A stretch of DNA of 64,000 nucleotides from Curvibacter sp. GWA2_64_110 (GCA_001797315.1 MGPC01000036.1:51402-115401), one strand, 5' to 3'. Counted from the first letter of the stretch, positions 1-9,372 are shown. Translations and numbers: made by a program. The notes: generated from the letters alone by a model not told the origin.

Positions 1-1
1 A

Positions 2-685
2 TTCTTCCGCCTGCGTGCGGCCCTGGCCGACCCCGCCTTGCGCGAGCAGGCGGTGCGGCGTTACGCGGCCAAGGTGGTGGACGCTTCGCGCCCCGACCTG
101 CTGCCGCAGCTTGCCGCGTCTGCCGCGCGGGCCTTGGGGCTGTTTGCCGGTGTCGAAAACGTCAAGGACAGCAAGGCGCCGGGCGGCTTGCAGGCGGTAG
201 CCGACTTCATGGAAGCCAACGTGCCCGAGAGCGAACGCAACCGGGCCGGCGAGATGCTGATCCGTATCCTCAACGGTACGCTGTTCGAGCTGGCGCAGGT
301 GGCGCGCGAACGCGCCGGCCTCAAGGCCCTGGTGCCGGACGAGAAGTCGCAGGCCTTCATGACGCAGGCCGTACTGGCCCTGAGCGATGCGTTCTTCTAT
401 CCGGCGCCCATGGTGCTGCAACTGGCGGACTTCAAGCAGGTGCAGGCCAGCGTGTTCCAGGTGGCGCGTGCGCCGGGCAAGAACATTGTTTATCTGGGTT
501 GCGCCTTGCTGATTCTGGGCGTGTTCGCCATGCTCTATGTGCGCGAACGCCGCCTGTGGGTCTGGCTGGCGCCGCAGGATACGGGGGCGCACGCCACCAT
601 GGCCTTGTCGGCCAACCGCAAGACGCTGGATGGCGACCGCGAATTTGCACAGCTCCGCGACAAGCTGATCGGGGCCAAGGAGTAA
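2..685 (+). CDS. resB: Cytochrome c biogenesis protein ResB, C-terminal part (partial at window start)
   Basis: Only the last 227 codons are present; the reading frame is open from base 2, so the gene starts before the window. ResB (Ccs1) works with CcsB/CcsA in the system II machine that exports heme and attaches it to periplasmic apocytochromes c. The visible part is mostly a periplasmic region, followed by a hydrophobic segment (about residues 160-178 of the fragment, KNIVYLGCALLILGVFAML) and a short cytoplasmic tail with RERRLWVW, as is usual for the ResB C-terminus. It ends 3 bases before ccsB, so the two are co-transcribed. Identification rests on this tail and on the neighbour. Confidence 0.88.
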   Translation, partial: FFRLRAALADPALREQAVRRYAAKVVDASRPDLLPQLAASAARALGLFAGVENVKDSKAPGGLQAVADFMEANVPESERNRAGEMLIRILNGTLFELAQVARERAGLKALVPDEKSQAFMTQAVLALSDAFFYPAPMVLQLADFKQVQASVFQVARAPGKNIVYLGCALLILGVFAMLYVRERRLWVWLAPQDTGAHATMALSANRKTLDGDREFAQLRDKLIGAKE

Positions 686-688
686 GAG

Positions 689-2011
689 ATGAATACTGCG
701 ACCACGACCCTGATCCTGAACGAAGGCTACTTTGCCAAGCGCAATGTCTTCGACTGGCTGTTCGCTGCCATCGTGCTGGCTGGCGGGCTGTTTGCCTTCT
801 CAAGCTACAGCCACGCCATGGATGTCTATGAGAAAGGCATTTTGGTGGCGGCCATGCCGGCGGCCATTGCCCTGGGCTGGTTCTGGCGCCCCTTGCGCGC
901 CCTGATGTTGCTGGTGGCGGCGTTCTCCCTGCTGGGCATCGTGTCCTATCAGGGACAACTGGCGCGTGCCGAGAGCGTGTTCTGGCTCAAGTACTTCCTG
1001 TCCAGCCAGTCGGCCATCCTGTGGATGAGCATGGTGTTCTTCATGAGCACGCTGTTCTACTGGCTCGGCATGTTTGCCAAAGGGCAGGGGGCTACGATGG
1101 AGCTGATCGGCTCGCGCCTAGCCTGGCTGGCCGTGGCCATGGCCCTGATCGGCACCATGGTGCGCTGGTACGAGAGCTATCTGCTCGGTGCCGACATCGG
1201 CCACATTCCGGTGAGCAACCTGTATGAAGTGTTCGTGCTGTTCTGCTGGCTGACCGCGCTGTTCTACCTCTACTTCGAAGCGCAGTACGAGACGCGCGCC
1301 ATGGGCGCTTTCGTCATGCTGGTGGTCAGTGCGGCGGTGGGTTTTCTGCTCTGGTACACGGCGGTGCGCGAGGCGCACGAAATCCAGCCATTGGTGCCGG
1401 CACTCAAGAGCTGGTGGATGAAGCTGCACGTGCCGGCCAACTTCATCGGTTACGGCACTTTTTCGCTCTCGGCCATGGTGGCCTTTGCCTACCTGATCAA
1501 GAGCCAGACGCAGGAGACGCGCTGGTACCGGCTGGCGCCGCTGTGGCTGTTCGGCATCGTGCTGTGTTTCGTGCCGCTGGCTTTCCGCAAAAGCACGGCC
1601 GAGGCGGGCGGCAGCTACTGGCTGGTCTACTTCATCATCGCGGCCCTGATCGTGGGCGGCATCCTGCTGGGGCGCAAGCGCATTGCCGAGCGCCTGCCGG
1701 CGCTTGAGGTGCTGGATGATGTGATGTACAAGGCCATTGCCGTGGGCTTTGCCTTCTTCACCATCGCCACCGTGCTCGGCGCCCTGTGGGCGGCCGAGGC
1801 CTGGGGCGGCTACTGGAGCTGGGATCCGAAGGAAACCTGGGCCCTGATCGTCTGGCTCAACTACGCGGCCTGGCTGCACATGCGGCTGATGAAGGGCCTG
1901 CGCGGCACTGTGGCTTCCTGGTGGGCGCTGGCCGGTCTGGGCGTGACCACCTTCGCCTTCATCGGCGTCAACATGTTCCTCAGCGGCCTGCACAGCTACG
2001 GCACCTTGTAG
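689..2011 (+). CDS. ccsB: Cytochrome c biogenesis protein CcsB/CcsA (system II heme handling)
   Basis: A 440-residue polytopic membrane protein of the CcmC/CcmF/CcsA heme-handling superfamily. The tryptophan-rich WWD signature WGGYWSWDPKE lies near residue 370 and is followed by the conserved ETWALIVWLNYAAWLH stretch; histidines around it and in earlier helices are expected to coordinate heme. With ResB it forms the holocytochrome c synthase acting at the periplasmic face of the inner membrane. It starts 3 bases after resB stops. Functionally it fits the cytochrome bc1 genes further along, whose cytochrome c1 needs covalent heme. Confidence 0.95.
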   Translation: MNTATTTLILNEGYFAKRNVFDWLFAAIVLAGGLFAFSSYSHAMDVYEKGILVAAMPAAIALGWFWRPLRALMLLVAAFSLLGIVSYQGQLARAESVFWLKYFLSSQSAILWMSMVFFMSTLFYWLGMFAKGQGATMELIGSRLAWLAVAMALIGTMVRWYESYLLGADIGHIPVSNLYEVFVLFCWLTALFYLYFEAQYETRAMGAFVMLVVSAAVGFLLWYTAVREAHEIQPLVPALKSWWMKLHVPANFIGYGTFSLSAMVAFAYLIKSQTQETRWYRLAPLWLFGIVLCFVPLAFRKSTAEAGGSYWLVYFIIAALIVGGILLGRKRIAERLPALEVLDDVMYKAIAVGFAFFTIATVLGALWAAEAWGGYWSWDPKETWALIVWLNYAAWLHMRLMKGLRGTVASWWALAGLGVTTFAFIGVNMFLSGLHSYGTL

Positions 2012-2018
2012 GAACTTT

Positions 2019-2045
2019 GTAAGAATGGGGGCAGTCCTACGACTC
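2019..2045 (+). promoter_or_regulatory. Possible ECF-sigma-type promoter for msrPQ
   Basis: Just after ccsB, GTAAGA (2019-2024) and CGACTC (2040-2045) are separated by 15 bases, a spacing like that of ECF sigma factor promoters with a GTAA-type -35 and a CGA-type -10. Methionine sulfoxide reductase genes in other proteobacteria are known to be under such control. This is pattern reading only; no sigma factor gene is in view. Confidence 0.25.
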
Positions 2046-2067
2046 ATGTTCAAACAAGGACTGCACC

Positions 2068-3048
2068 ATGCTGATCACATCGCGCGACGACGGCTACATC
2101 CATCCGGTTTCCAGTGAGATCACCCCGCAGGGGGTCTATTTGCAGCGGCGTGAGCTGATCCGGCTCATGGCCGGCGGTCTGGCGGGGGCGGCGCTGGCCT
2201 CGTGGGCGGCACGCGACGCCCGGGCCCAGCCCCGTTTGGCGTTGGCGGGTGCCAAGTCCGCGGTGAGCGGTGCCACGACCGTGGAAAAAATCACCGAGTA
2301 CAAGGACGTCACCAGCTACAACAACTTCTACGAGTTCGGCATGGACAAGAGCGATCCGGCCCGCAACGCGCACACGCTCAAAACCTCACCCTGGACGGTG
2401 GCGGTCGAAGGTCTGGTGAAGAAGCCGGCCAACTACGCGCTCGAAGACCTGCTCAAGCTCAGCGCGCAGGAAGAACGGATCTACCGCCTGCGCTGCGTCG
2501 AGGGCTGGTCGATGGTGATTCCCTGGGTCGGTTACTCGCTGTCGGAGCTCATCAAGAAGGTGGAGCCGCTGGGCAGCGCCAAGTACGTCGAGTTCGTCAC
2601 GCAGGCCGACCGCAAGACCATGCCCTATGTCGGCACCCGCGTGCTGGACTGGCCCTATGTCGAGGGGTTGCGCATGGACGAGGCCATGCACCCGCTGACC
2701 CTGCTGGCTTTCGGCCTGTACGGCGAGGTGTTGCCCAAGCAGAACGGTGCCCCGTTGCGCCTGGTGGTGCCGTGGAAGTACGGTTTCAAGAGCGGCAAGA
2801 GCCTGGTGAAGATCCGCTTCACCGACAAGGAGCCGATGACGGCCTGGCACCAGGCCGCACCGCAGGAATACGGTTTCTATTCCAACGTCAACCCGGGGGT
2901 GGACCACCCACGCTGGAGCCAGGCAAGCGAGCGGCGCATCGGCGAAGACGGCCTGTTTGCCAAGAGGCGCAAGACGCTGATGTTCAACGGCTACGAAGCC
3001 CAGGTCGGCCAGCTGTATGCCGGCATGGACCTGAAAAAGTACTACTGA
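2068..3048 (+). CDS. msrP: Protein-methionine-sulfoxide reductase catalytic subunit MsrP (YedY)
   Basis: A 326-residue periplasmic molybdopterin enzyme that repairs oxidised methionine in envelope proteins, drawing electrons from MsrQ. A twin-arginine signal ([12 protein letters not shown], residues 28-39) followed by a hydrophobic stretch and an alanine-rich cleavage region shows Tat export of the folded, cofactor-loaded protein. The motif [15 protein letters not shown] near residue 145 contains the cysteine that ligates molybdenum in the family. AAGGA at 2056-2060 sits 7 bases before the ATG and supports this start. It is followed closely by msrQ. Length agrees with the E. coli protein. Confidence 0.95.
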   Translation: MLITSRDDGYIHPVSSEITPQGVYLQRRELIRLMAGGLAGAALASWAARDARAQPRLALAGAKSAVSGATTVEKITEYKDVTSYNNFYEFGMDKSDPARNAHTLKTSPWTVAVEGLVKKPANYALEDLLKLSAQEERIYRLRCVEGWSMVIPWVGYSLSELIKKVEPLGSAKYVEFVTQADRKTMPYVGTRVLDWPYVEGLRMDEAMHPLTLLAFGLYGEVLPKQNGAPLRLVVPWKYGFKSGKSLVKIRFTDKEPMTAWHQAAPQEYGFYSNVNPGVDHPRWSQASERRIGEDGLFAKRRKTLMFNGYEAQVGQLYAGMDLKKYY

Positions 3049-3072
3049 GATGGCGGGCTGTCTGCCGTGTTG

Positions 3073-3714
3073 ATGAGCCGTCTGCTGCTGAACCCTTTTG
3101 CCAAGCCCCTGCTGCTGGTGATGTGCCTGCTGCCATGCGCCTGGCTGGTTTATGCGGCGGCGGCTGATCAGCTCGGTGCCAATCCGGCCGAGGCGCTGCT
3201 GCGTTCGACGGGTGACTGGACCTTGCGTTTCCTCTGCCTGGTGCTGGCCGTGACGCCCTTGCGTGCGCTGGCTGGCCTGCCCCAGCTGGTCCGCTTTCGC
3301 CGCATGCTGGGCTTGTTCGTTTACTTTTATGCACTACTGCACCTGCTGTGCTACAGCTGGTTCGACATGGGTTTTGATGTGGACGAGATCGCCCACGACA
3401 TCGCCAAGCGCCCTTTCATTCTGGTGGGCTTCTCAGCCTTTCTTCTGCTCACCCCGCTGGCGGCCACTTCCTTCAACCGCGCGATCCGCTGGCTGGGGGC
3501 GTCACGCTGGCTGGCGTTGCACCGGCTGGTGTACGGCGTGGCAGTCCTGGGCGTGCTGCACTTCTTCTGGATGCGCGCATCCAAGAACAACCTGGCCGAG
3601 GTGGCTGTTTATGCCGGCATTCTCGGTGGGCTGCTGGGCTGGCGCCTGTGGCATTTTTTGAAGAAAAAACGGCCCTTCCCGTTGCGGGATATGCGCCGAC
3701 AGCTATCAAAATAA
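3073..3714 (+). CDS. msrQ: Heme-binding membrane subunit MsrQ (YedZ)
   Basis: A 213-residue integral membrane protein of the ferric reductase-like domain family, with about six helices and histidines in helices (for example YALLHLLCYSW and ALHRLVYGVAVLGVLHFFW) that bind b-type heme. It passes electrons from the respiratory chain to MsrP. An in-frame GTG at 3067 is an alternative start; neither has a clear ribosome binding site. The last codons and the TAA stop come from a copy of the AT-rich dispersed repeat (3700-3719), so the natural C-terminus may have been slightly altered. It converges with lysA, leaving 56 bases. Confidence 0.92.
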   Translation: MSRLLLNPFAKPLLLVMCLLPCAWLVYAAAADQLGANPAEALLRSTGDWTLRFLCLVLAVTPLRALAGLPQLVRFRRMLGLFVYFYALLHLLCYSWFDMGFDVDEIAHDIAKRPFILVGFSAFLLLTPLAATSFNRAIRWLGASRWLALHRLVYGVAVLGVLHFFWMRASKNNLAEVAVYAGILGGLLGWRLWHFLKKKRPFPLRDMRRQLSK

Positions 3715-3719
3715 TAGCA
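3700..3719. repeat. AT-rich dispersed repeat, copy 1 (partial), supplies the msrQ stop codon
   Basis: CAGCTATCAAAATAATAGCA matches the core (GCTAT-N6-9-ATAGC) seen in the other copies in this window. It spans the end of msrQ: the final residues QLSK and the TAA are read from it. No longer flanking repeat is visible here. Confidence 0.7.
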
Positions 3720-3770
3720 AACCACGTGTGCCGTCCGCGCTGACGACGCGTGGCAGAACGAGAGGGGGCC

Positions 3771-5048
3771 TTACCCGACCAGCTGTTCGCCGCGGATCTG
3801 GTCGGCCACGCTTTCGCGTTGACGGATCAGGTGCGCACGCGCGCCGTCGACCAGTACTTCAGCGGCCCGGCCACGCGTGTTGTAGTTGCTGGCCATGCTC
3901 ATGCAATAGGCGCCGGCCGACAGCACGCCCAGCAGGTCACCGGGTTGCACGGCCAGGGTCCGTTCGCGGCCCAGCCAGTCGCCGCTCTCGCAGATCGGGC
4001 CAACCACGTCCCACATCGGCGCCTCGCCAGTGCGGGGGGCCAGCGGCAAGATCTGGTGGTAGGCCTCGTACATGGCCGGACGTGGCAGGTCGTTCATGGC
4101 GGCGTCGACGATGCAGAAATTCTTCTGTTCGCCCGGCTTGAGGTACAGCACTTCGGTCAGGCAGACGCCCGCATTGCCCACCAGAGAGCGGCCCGGCTCG
4201 ATCATGAGCTGGCGCGAGCCGAAGCCGCGTGCATCGAGCTTGGCCAGCAGCTTGGCCCACAGTGCATCGGCTGCCGGCGGCGTGTCGCCGTTGTAGTCGA
4301 TGCCCAGGCCGCCGCCGAAGTCGATGTGGTGCAGCGGGATACCGGCCGCCTCGATGGCCTCGACCAGATCAAGCACGCGGTCCATGGCGTCGAGATAGGG
4401 GTCTTCCTGCGTGATCTGTGAGCCGATGTGGCAGTCGATGCCCACCACCTGCAGGCCCGGCAATGCGGCAGCACGCTGGTAGGTGGCCAGCGTGCGTTCA
4501 TGCGCGATACCGAACTTGTTGCCTTTGAGACCGGTGGAGATGTAAGGGTGGGTCTTGGGGTCGACGTTGGGATTGACGCGGATGCTGATCGGCGCACGCC
4601 GCTTCATGGCGAGGGCCACTTCGTTCAGCACTTCGAGTTCGGCTTCGCTCTCGACATTGAAACAGCCGATGCCGGCTTCCAGCGCACGGCGCATTTCGGT
4701 CCGGGTCTTGCCGACGCCGGAGAAGATGACTTTTTTCGCATCGCCGCCAGCGGCCAGCACACGCTCAAGTTCGCCGCCGGAGACGATGTCGAAACCGCAG
4801 CCGGCCTGGGTGAAGACCTGGAGCACGCCGAGCGAAGAGTTCGCTTTCATGGCGTAGCAGATCTGGGCCTGGCGGCCGGCGAAGCCGCGCTGGTAGGCCG
4901 CCAGGGCCGCGAGCATGGCGGCCTTGGAATAGACGAACAGCGGCGTGCCGTATTCACGCGCCAGGTCGCTCAGGCGGACGCCCTCGACGAACAGTTCATT
5001 GCCACGGTAGGCGATATGGGGGTGGCCAGGAAGCTTGGGGGCGGTCAT
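3771..5048 (-). CDS. lysA: Diaminopimelate decarboxylase
   Basis: A 425-residue PLP enzyme of the alanine racemase/ornithine decarboxylase fold III group. It converts meso-diaminopimelate to L-lysine, the last step of lysine synthesis, in the cytoplasm. The PLP-binding lysine is in CYAMKAN (K68); the glycine-rich phosphate-binding region (DFGGGLGIDYNG), the substrate/dimer motif CESGDWL and the C-terminal GAYCMSMASNYN are all present. Its ATG overlaps the stop of lptM by 4 bases, a pairing common in proteobacteria. It converges with msrQ. Length is normal. Confidence 0.97.
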   Translation of the reverse strand: MTAPKLPGHPHIAYRGNELFVEGVRLSDLAREYGTPLFVYSKAAMLAALAAYQRGFAGRQAQICYAMKANSSLGVLQVFTQAGCGFDIVSGGELERVLAAGGDAKKVIFSGVGKTRTEMRRALEAGIGCFNVESEAELEVLNEVALAMKRRAPISIRVNPNVDPKTHPYISTGLKGNKFGIAHERTLATYQRAAALPGLQVVGIDCHIGSQITQEDPYLDAMDRVLDLVEAIEAAGIPLHHIDFGGGLGIDYNGDTPPAADALWAKLLAKLDARGFGSRQLMIEPGRSLVGNAGVCLTEVLYLKPGEQKNFCIVDAAMNDLPRPAMYEAYHQILPLAPRTGEAPMWDVVGPICESGDWLGRERTLAVQPGDLLGVLSAGAYCMSMASNYNTRGRAAEVLVDGARAHLIRQRESVADQIRGEQLVG

Positions 5049-5281
5049 TGGGCGGACGGGGCGGATGCCGGTGCGGCAGGACGGGGAGCCGCGCCATCGG
5101 AGCGCGAGCCAGGGATCAAGGTTTCAGGCAGGGTGGCCCGGCGGGCGGCGGCCGGCTCTGTCGGCAGGTACAGCGCGCCAGGCTGACCGCAGCCGCTGAG
5201 GACAGCGGCGAAACTGCCTGCAATGGCAGCAAGGCCAGCAAGGGCTATAACCCTGACTAGAATTTGTTTTGTTTGCAACAT
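5045..5281 (-). CDS. lptM: LPS translocon maturation lipoprotein LptM (YifL family)
   Basis: A 78-residue lipoprotein. A short positively charged start and hydrophobic segment lead to the lipobox LSGC (cysteine 31), followed by GQPGALYLP, which is the LptM/YifL family signature. LptM helps the outer-membrane LPS translocon LptD-LptE fold with correct disulfides. The rest is proline/alanine-rich and probably disordered. The ATG at 5279-5281 is chosen because it gives a normal signal peptide; a longer upstream open frame has none. It is divergent from cyaY, only 12 bases apart start to start, and overlaps lysA by 4 bases. Confidence 0.9.
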   Translation of the reverse strand: MLQTKQILVRVIALAGLAAIAGSFAAVLSGCGQPGALYLPTEPAAARRATLPETLIPGSRSDGAAPRPAAPASAPSAQ

Positions 5282-5293
5282 CACGAAATTGTA

Positions 5294-5623
5294 ATGACCG
5301 ACACCGAATTCATGGATCGCGCTGAATGGGTCCTGCGCGCTATCGAGGCCAGCTGCGACCGCATCAACGACGAGAGCGATGCCGACATCGACAACCAGCG
5401 CGTTGGCGGCATGGTCACGTTGGTGTTTCGCAACCACAGCCAGATTGTCGTGAACCTGCAAAAGCCCCTGCATGAAATCTGGCTGGCGGCCAAGGCCGGC
5501 GGCTTCCATTACAAGTTTGATGACGGCCAGTGGATGGACACCAAAGGCCACGGCGAATTTTTTGCCAATCTGTCGGCGCATGCCTCCGAACAGGCCGGCT
5601 GTCCCCTGGCCTTTGCCGCCTGA
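5294..5623 (+). CDS. cyaY: Iron-sulfur cluster assembly regulator CyaY (frataxin)
   Basis: A 109-residue frataxin. The acidic first helix ([16 protein letters not shown]...) and the sheet with [20 protein letters not shown] are typical, as is [14 protein letters not shown]. Frataxin binds iron and the cysteine desulfurase IscS, tuning Fe-S cluster synthesis in the cytoplasm. ATG 5294 gives the usual start (MTDTEF); an upstream in-frame TTG would extend into the lptM promoter region. The stop codon is directly followed, with no gap, by the stop codon of mrcA on the other strand (TGA/TCA at 5621-5626). Confidence 0.94.
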   Translation: MTDTEFMDRAEWVLRAIEASCDRINDESDADIDNQRVGGMVTLVFRNHSQIVVNLQKPLHEIWLAAKAGGFHYKFDDGQWMDTKGHGEFFANLSAHASEQAGCPLAFAA

Positions 5624-8023
5624 TCAATTCTTGAACAGATCGAGAATTCTTCTCTTTTCATCGGCCGGCGGCAGGGCCTGTACCGTACCACCCGGTTCCC
5701 CGGCGGGTTTGTCTTCCAGGCCCAGACTGCTGATGCCGCTGCCCTTGGCGTATTCGTCGTAAGCCCAGTCGTTGCCGACATGGACCACGCCTTCGGGCGC
5801 GCTGATTTCGGCCACCGGGACGCCTTTGAGGGCGCTTTCCATGAAACTGATCCAGACCGGCAGACTCAAGCCGCCGCCGGTTTCCCGGTCGCCCAGTTTG
5901 CGTGGTGTGTCGTAGCCGATCCAGGTGATGGCAGTCAGCGTGGGCTGGTAGCCGGCAAACCAGGCATCCATCGAATCGTTGGTGGTGCCGGTCTTGCCGT
6001 ACAGATCGGGGCGTTTGAGCGTAGCCTGGGCGCGGGCGGCCGTGCCCGAACGGGTGACTTCCTGTAGCAGCGTGGACATGACGAAGGCATTGCGCGCATC
6101 GATGGCGCGCACCGACTCGTCTAGCACAGGGGGCTTGGTTTCGACCAGCACCTTGCCGCCTTTTTGCTCCGTGACCTTGGTGATCAGCCAGGGGTTGATA
6201 CGGTAGCCGCCATTGGCAAATACCGAATAGGCCGTCGCCATCTGCATCGGTGTGACCGAGCCGGCACCGAGGGCCATGGTCAGGTAGGGGGGGTGCTTGT
6301 CAGCCTCGAAGCCGAAACGCGTGATCCAGTCCTGCGCGTTTTGCGGACCGACCGCCTGCAGCACGCGAATCGAGATCATGTTTTTCGACTTGGCCAAGCC
6401 GCGGCGCAAGGTCATCGGCCCGTCGAAGGTGCCGTCGTAGTTCTTCGGTTCCCAGGGTTGGCCACCCGTGACGCCGGAATCGAAGAAGAGGGGGGCGTCA
6501 TTGACCACGGTGGAGGGCGTAAAGCCTTTTTCCAGGGCGGCCGAGTAAATGAAGGGCTTGAAGCTCGAACCCGGCTGGCGCCAGGCCTGCGTGACGTGAT
6601 TGAACTTGTTCTTGACGAAATCGAAGCCGCCGACCAGCGCCTTGATCGAGCCGTCGCGCGGGTCGAGCGCGACAAAGGCGCCCTCGACTTCGGGCAGTTG
6701 CGTGATTTCCCAGGTGTTCTTGGGTGTCTTGACGACGCGGATGATCGCGCCACGCCGGATCTTGATGTGCGGCGGGGCCTTGGGCGACAGGCCGGATTGT
6801 GCCGGGCGCAGGCCATCGCCCGTGATTTCTACGGCTTCGCCGTTCTGCCGTACGGCCACGATCTTCTTGGGATCGGCCTCCAGCACCACGGCCGACATCA
6901 GGTCGCCGTTGTCGGGGAAGTCGTCCAGCGCATCGTCGATCGCGTCTTCGAGCTCCTGCGGCTTGCTGGGCAGGTTGACGAATTTCTCCGGGCCGCGGTA
7001 AATCTGGCGTCGTTCGTAATCCATGATGCCGCGACGCAGTGCCTTGTAGGCCACGTCCTGGTCGGCGGCGCGAATGGTGGTGTAGACATTCAGGCCGCGG
7101 GTGTAGGTCGCATCACCGTACTGGGCATACATCAACTGACGCACCGTTTCGGCCACAAACTCGGCGTGGATGCGCCCGTTCTGATGGGCCGGCTTGACCT
7201 TGAGTTCCTGTTTCTTGGCTGCCACGGCCTGCTCTTCCGTGATGAAGCCGTTTTCCAGCATGCGCTCGATGATGTAGAGCTGACGTGCGCGGGCGCGCTT
7301 GGGGTTGCTGATCGGGTTGTAGGCCGAGGGTGCCTTGGGCAGGCCGGCCAGCATGGCAGCTTCCGCCACGGTGATGTCCTTGAGCGGTTTGCCGAAATAG
7401 GCTTCCGCGGCGGCGGCAAAACCATAGGCCCGATTGCCCAGGAAGATCTGGTTCATGTAGATCTCCAGGATCTGGTCCTTGGTGAGCAGATGCTCCAGCT
7501 TGAAGGTCAGCAGGATCTCGTAGAGCTTGCGGGTGAAGGTCTTTTCCGACGACAGGTAGACATTGCGGGCCACCTGCATGGTGATGGTGGAGGCGCCCTG
7601 GCTTTTGACACGTCCCACGTTCGCCAGGCCGGCGCGAATCACACCCAGGTAGTCCACGCCGCCATGCTGGTAGAAGCGGGCATCTTCGATGGCCAGTACG
7701 GCATCGGTCATGACCTTGGGAATGTCCTTGATCGGGGTGAGATTGCGCCGCTCCTCACCGAATTCGCCGATCAGGTCACCCTCGGTCGAAAACACACGCA
7801 GCGGCAGCTTGGGCCGGTAATCCGAGAGCGCCGAGATGTCGGGCAGGTTGGGGAAGGCCACGGCCAGGGCAATGGCGACCACGATCAGGATAGACAGCAG
7901 ACCTGCCAGGATCAGGCCGCCAGCCCACAGGCCCAGCCGGGTCAGCCAGTGCATGGTCGGGGTATGCGAATGGATGCCTGCGTGGTCGGATGAAGATGCG
8001 GAGGACTTGGATTTGGCAGGCAT
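5624..8023 (-). CDS. mrcA: Penicillin-binding protein 1A (class A bifunctional PBP)
   Basis: A 799-residue inner-membrane enzyme that polymerises lipid II and cross-links peptidoglycan. One N-terminal transmembrane helix (about residues 30-58) is followed by a glycosyltransferase 51 domain with EDARFYQHGG (catalytic Glu near 113) and TITMQVARN. The transpeptidase domain has the active-site serine in SSFK (about 487), SKN, and KTGT (about 675). I place the start at ATG 8023 rather than 14 codons upstream because a TATAAT -10 box lies inside the longer frame. It is divergent from pilM, the usual betaproteobacterial arrangement, and ends abutting cyaY. Confidence 0.95.
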   Translation of the reverse strand: MPAKSKSSASSSDHAGIHSHTPTMHWLTRLGLWAGGLILAGLLSILIVVAIALAVAFPNLPDISALSDYRPKLPLRVFSTEGDLIGEFGEERRNLTPIKDIPKVMTDAVLAIEDARFYQHGGVDYLGVIRAGLANVGRVKSQGASTITMQVARNVYLSSEKTFTRKLYEILLTFKLEHLLTKDQILEIYMNQIFLGNRAYGFAAAAEAYFGKPLKDITVAEAAMLAGLPKAPSAYNPISNPKRARARQLYIIERMLENGFITEEQAVAAKKQELKVKPAHQNGRIHAEFVAETVRQLMYAQYGDATYTRGLNVYTTIRAADQDVAYKALRRGIMDYERRQIYRGPEKFVNLPSKPQELEDAIDDALDDFPDNGDLMSAVVLEADPKKIVAVRQNGEAVEITGDGLRPAQSGLSPKAPPHIKIRRGAIIRVVKTPKNTWEITQLPEVEGAFVALDPRDGSIKALVGGFDFVKNKFNHVTQAWRQPGSSFKPFIYSAALEKGFTPSTVVNDAPLFFDSGVTGGQPWEPKNYDGTFDGPMTLRRGLAKSKNMISIRVLQAVGPQNAQDWITRFGFEADKHPPYLTMALGAGSVTPMQMATAYSVFANGGYRINPWLITKVTEQKGGKVLVETKPPVLDESVRAIDARNAFVMSTLLQEVTRSGTAARAQATLKRPDLYGKTGTTNDSMDAWFAGYQPTLTAITWIGYDTPRKLGDRETGGGLSLPVWISFMESALKGVPVAEISAPEGVVHVGNDWAYDEYAKGSGISSLGLEDKPAGEPGGTVQALPPADEKRRILDLFKN

Positions 8024-8047
8024 ATATGTGGTTAAGTTCGCGTCTGC

Positions 8048-8053
8048 ATTATA
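8048..8053 (-). promoter_or_regulatory. -10 box of the mrcA promoter
   Basis: On the minus strand these bases read TATAAT, a perfect -10 hexamer, 25 bases upstream of the chosen mrcA ATG. A good -35 is not obvious. Its location inside the longer possible reading frame argues for the shorter mrcA start. Confidence 0.5.
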
Positions 8054-8207
8054 AAAACGGGTCACGCCGCCTGGGGCAGCGAGGCTTTAGGTGGCATTGT
8101 GCCGAGTGGGCTGCTGCACGCGGGTTGGTTTGGATGGCCTTGTTGCAATTGCATACAAAGCGTCAACTTTTGACAACGTCCAAAGAGCGGCAAAGAGGGA
8201 AAAACCT

Positions 8208-8236
8208 TTGCTGGACAAGGATCTTACTGCTAGCAT
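8208..8236 (+). promoter_or_regulatory. Putative sigma-70 promoter of the pilMNOPQ operon
   Basis: TTGCTG (8208-8213) and TAGCAT (8231-8236) are exactly 17 bases apart, and the -10 is preceded by TGC, which makes it an extended -10. It lies about 50 bases upstream of pilM in the 263-base divergent region between mrcA and pilM, which holds nothing else recognisable. Confidence 0.5.
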
Positions 8237-8286
8237 TCAAGTGAATTCTTAAGTTTTTCCGGCACTTGGCCGGCATATTTCAGGGG

Positions 8287-9372
8287 ATGCGCTTGATCTC
8301 TTTGGGGTCGCTTTTCAGTCGTCAGCCGGAGCCCATGCTGGGTCTGGATGTCAGTTCATCCAGTGTCAAGCTGGTCGAGTTGGGTCGGAACAAGGCAGGA
8401 CAGCTTGTGCTCGAACGCTGCGCTATCGAACCGCTGGAACGTGGCTGGGTGAGCGATGGCAACATCGAGAAGTTCGATGAAGTGGCCGAAGCAGTGCGCC
8501 GTGTGGTCAAGAAGAGTGGGGCCAAGACCCGCAATGTGGCCATGGCCCTGCCGCCATCGGCCGTCATTACCAAGAAAATCGTGTTGCCCGGTGGCTTGAG
8601 CGATGTGGAGTTGGAGATGCAGGTCGAGGCCGAGGCCAACCAGTACATCCCTTTTCCCCTGGACGAAGTCAGTCTCGATTTTTGCGTGATCGGCCCGAGC
8701 ACGGCATCTGCCGGCGACGTGGATGTGCTGATCGCCGCCGCGCGCCGGGAAAAGGTCCAGGATATCCAGGGGCTGGCCGAGGCAGCGGGTCTCAAGCCCG
8801 TCATCGTGGATGTGGAGTCCTATGCCTCCCGCCTGGCTGCCGGACGCCTGATCGAAAACCTGCCCGACAAGGGTGCCGGGACCATCGTGGCACTGTTCGA
8901 GGTCGGCGCCCTGACCACCAGCATGCAGGTGATCCGCGATGACGAGGTGCTTTATGAGCGCGACCAGGCCTTTGGCGGCGCCCAGCTGACGCAGCTGATT
9001 GTGCGTCAGTACGGTTTTTCGCTCGAAGAGGCGGAGAGCAAGAAACGCAGCGGCGAATTGCCGGAAGATTACGAATCCAGCGTCTTGCGTCCCTTTGTCG
9101 AAAGCATGGTGCAGGAAATCGGCCGTGCCCTGCAGTTTTTCTTTACCAGCACACCGCACAACAAGGTGGACTACGTGCTGCTGGCCGGCGGTTCGGCAGC
9201 CTTGCCAGGATTGACGGAAGCGGTGACGCAGCAAACCGGTTTTCCTTGCAGTTTGCTCAATCCGTTTGACGGCATGGAAATCGGCGACGGTGTGCGCCTG
9301 AAAAGAATGAAGCGTGAGACACCTTCGTACCTGACCTCCTGCGGACTGGCGTTGCGGAGGTTTCTGCAGTGA
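8287..9372 (+). CDS. pilM: Type IV pilus assembly protein PilM
   Basis: A cytoplasmic actin-like ATPase-fold protein of 361 residues that binds the N-terminus of PilN and links the inner-membrane alignment complex to the pilus motors. The phosphate-1 region LGLDVSSSSVKLVEL is near residue 20, and the C-terminal LLAGGSAALPGL motif is near 300. AGGGG (8282-8286) touches ATG 8287; the TTG at 8293 sits 6 bases from it and would give MISLGSLF, like many relatives, so the true start may be 8293. pilN begins inside its stop codon. Confidence 0.95.
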   Translation: MRLISLGSLFSRQPEPMLGLDVSSSSVKLVELGRNKAGQLVLERCAIEPLERGWVSDGNIEKFDEVAEAVRRVVKKSGAKTRNVAMALPPSAVITKKIVLPGGLSDVELEMQVEAEANQYIPFPLDEVSLDFCVIGPSTASAGDVDVLIAAARREKVQDIQGLAEAAGLKPVIVDVESYASRLAAGRLIENLPDKGAGTIVALFEVGALTTSMQVIRDDEVLYERDQAFGGAQLTQLIVRQYGFSLEEAESKKRSGELPEDYESSVLRPFVESMVQEIGRALQFFFTSTPHNKVDYVLLAGGSAALPGLTEAVTQQTGFPCSLLNPFDGMEIGDGVRLKRMKRETPSYLTSCGLALRRFLQ

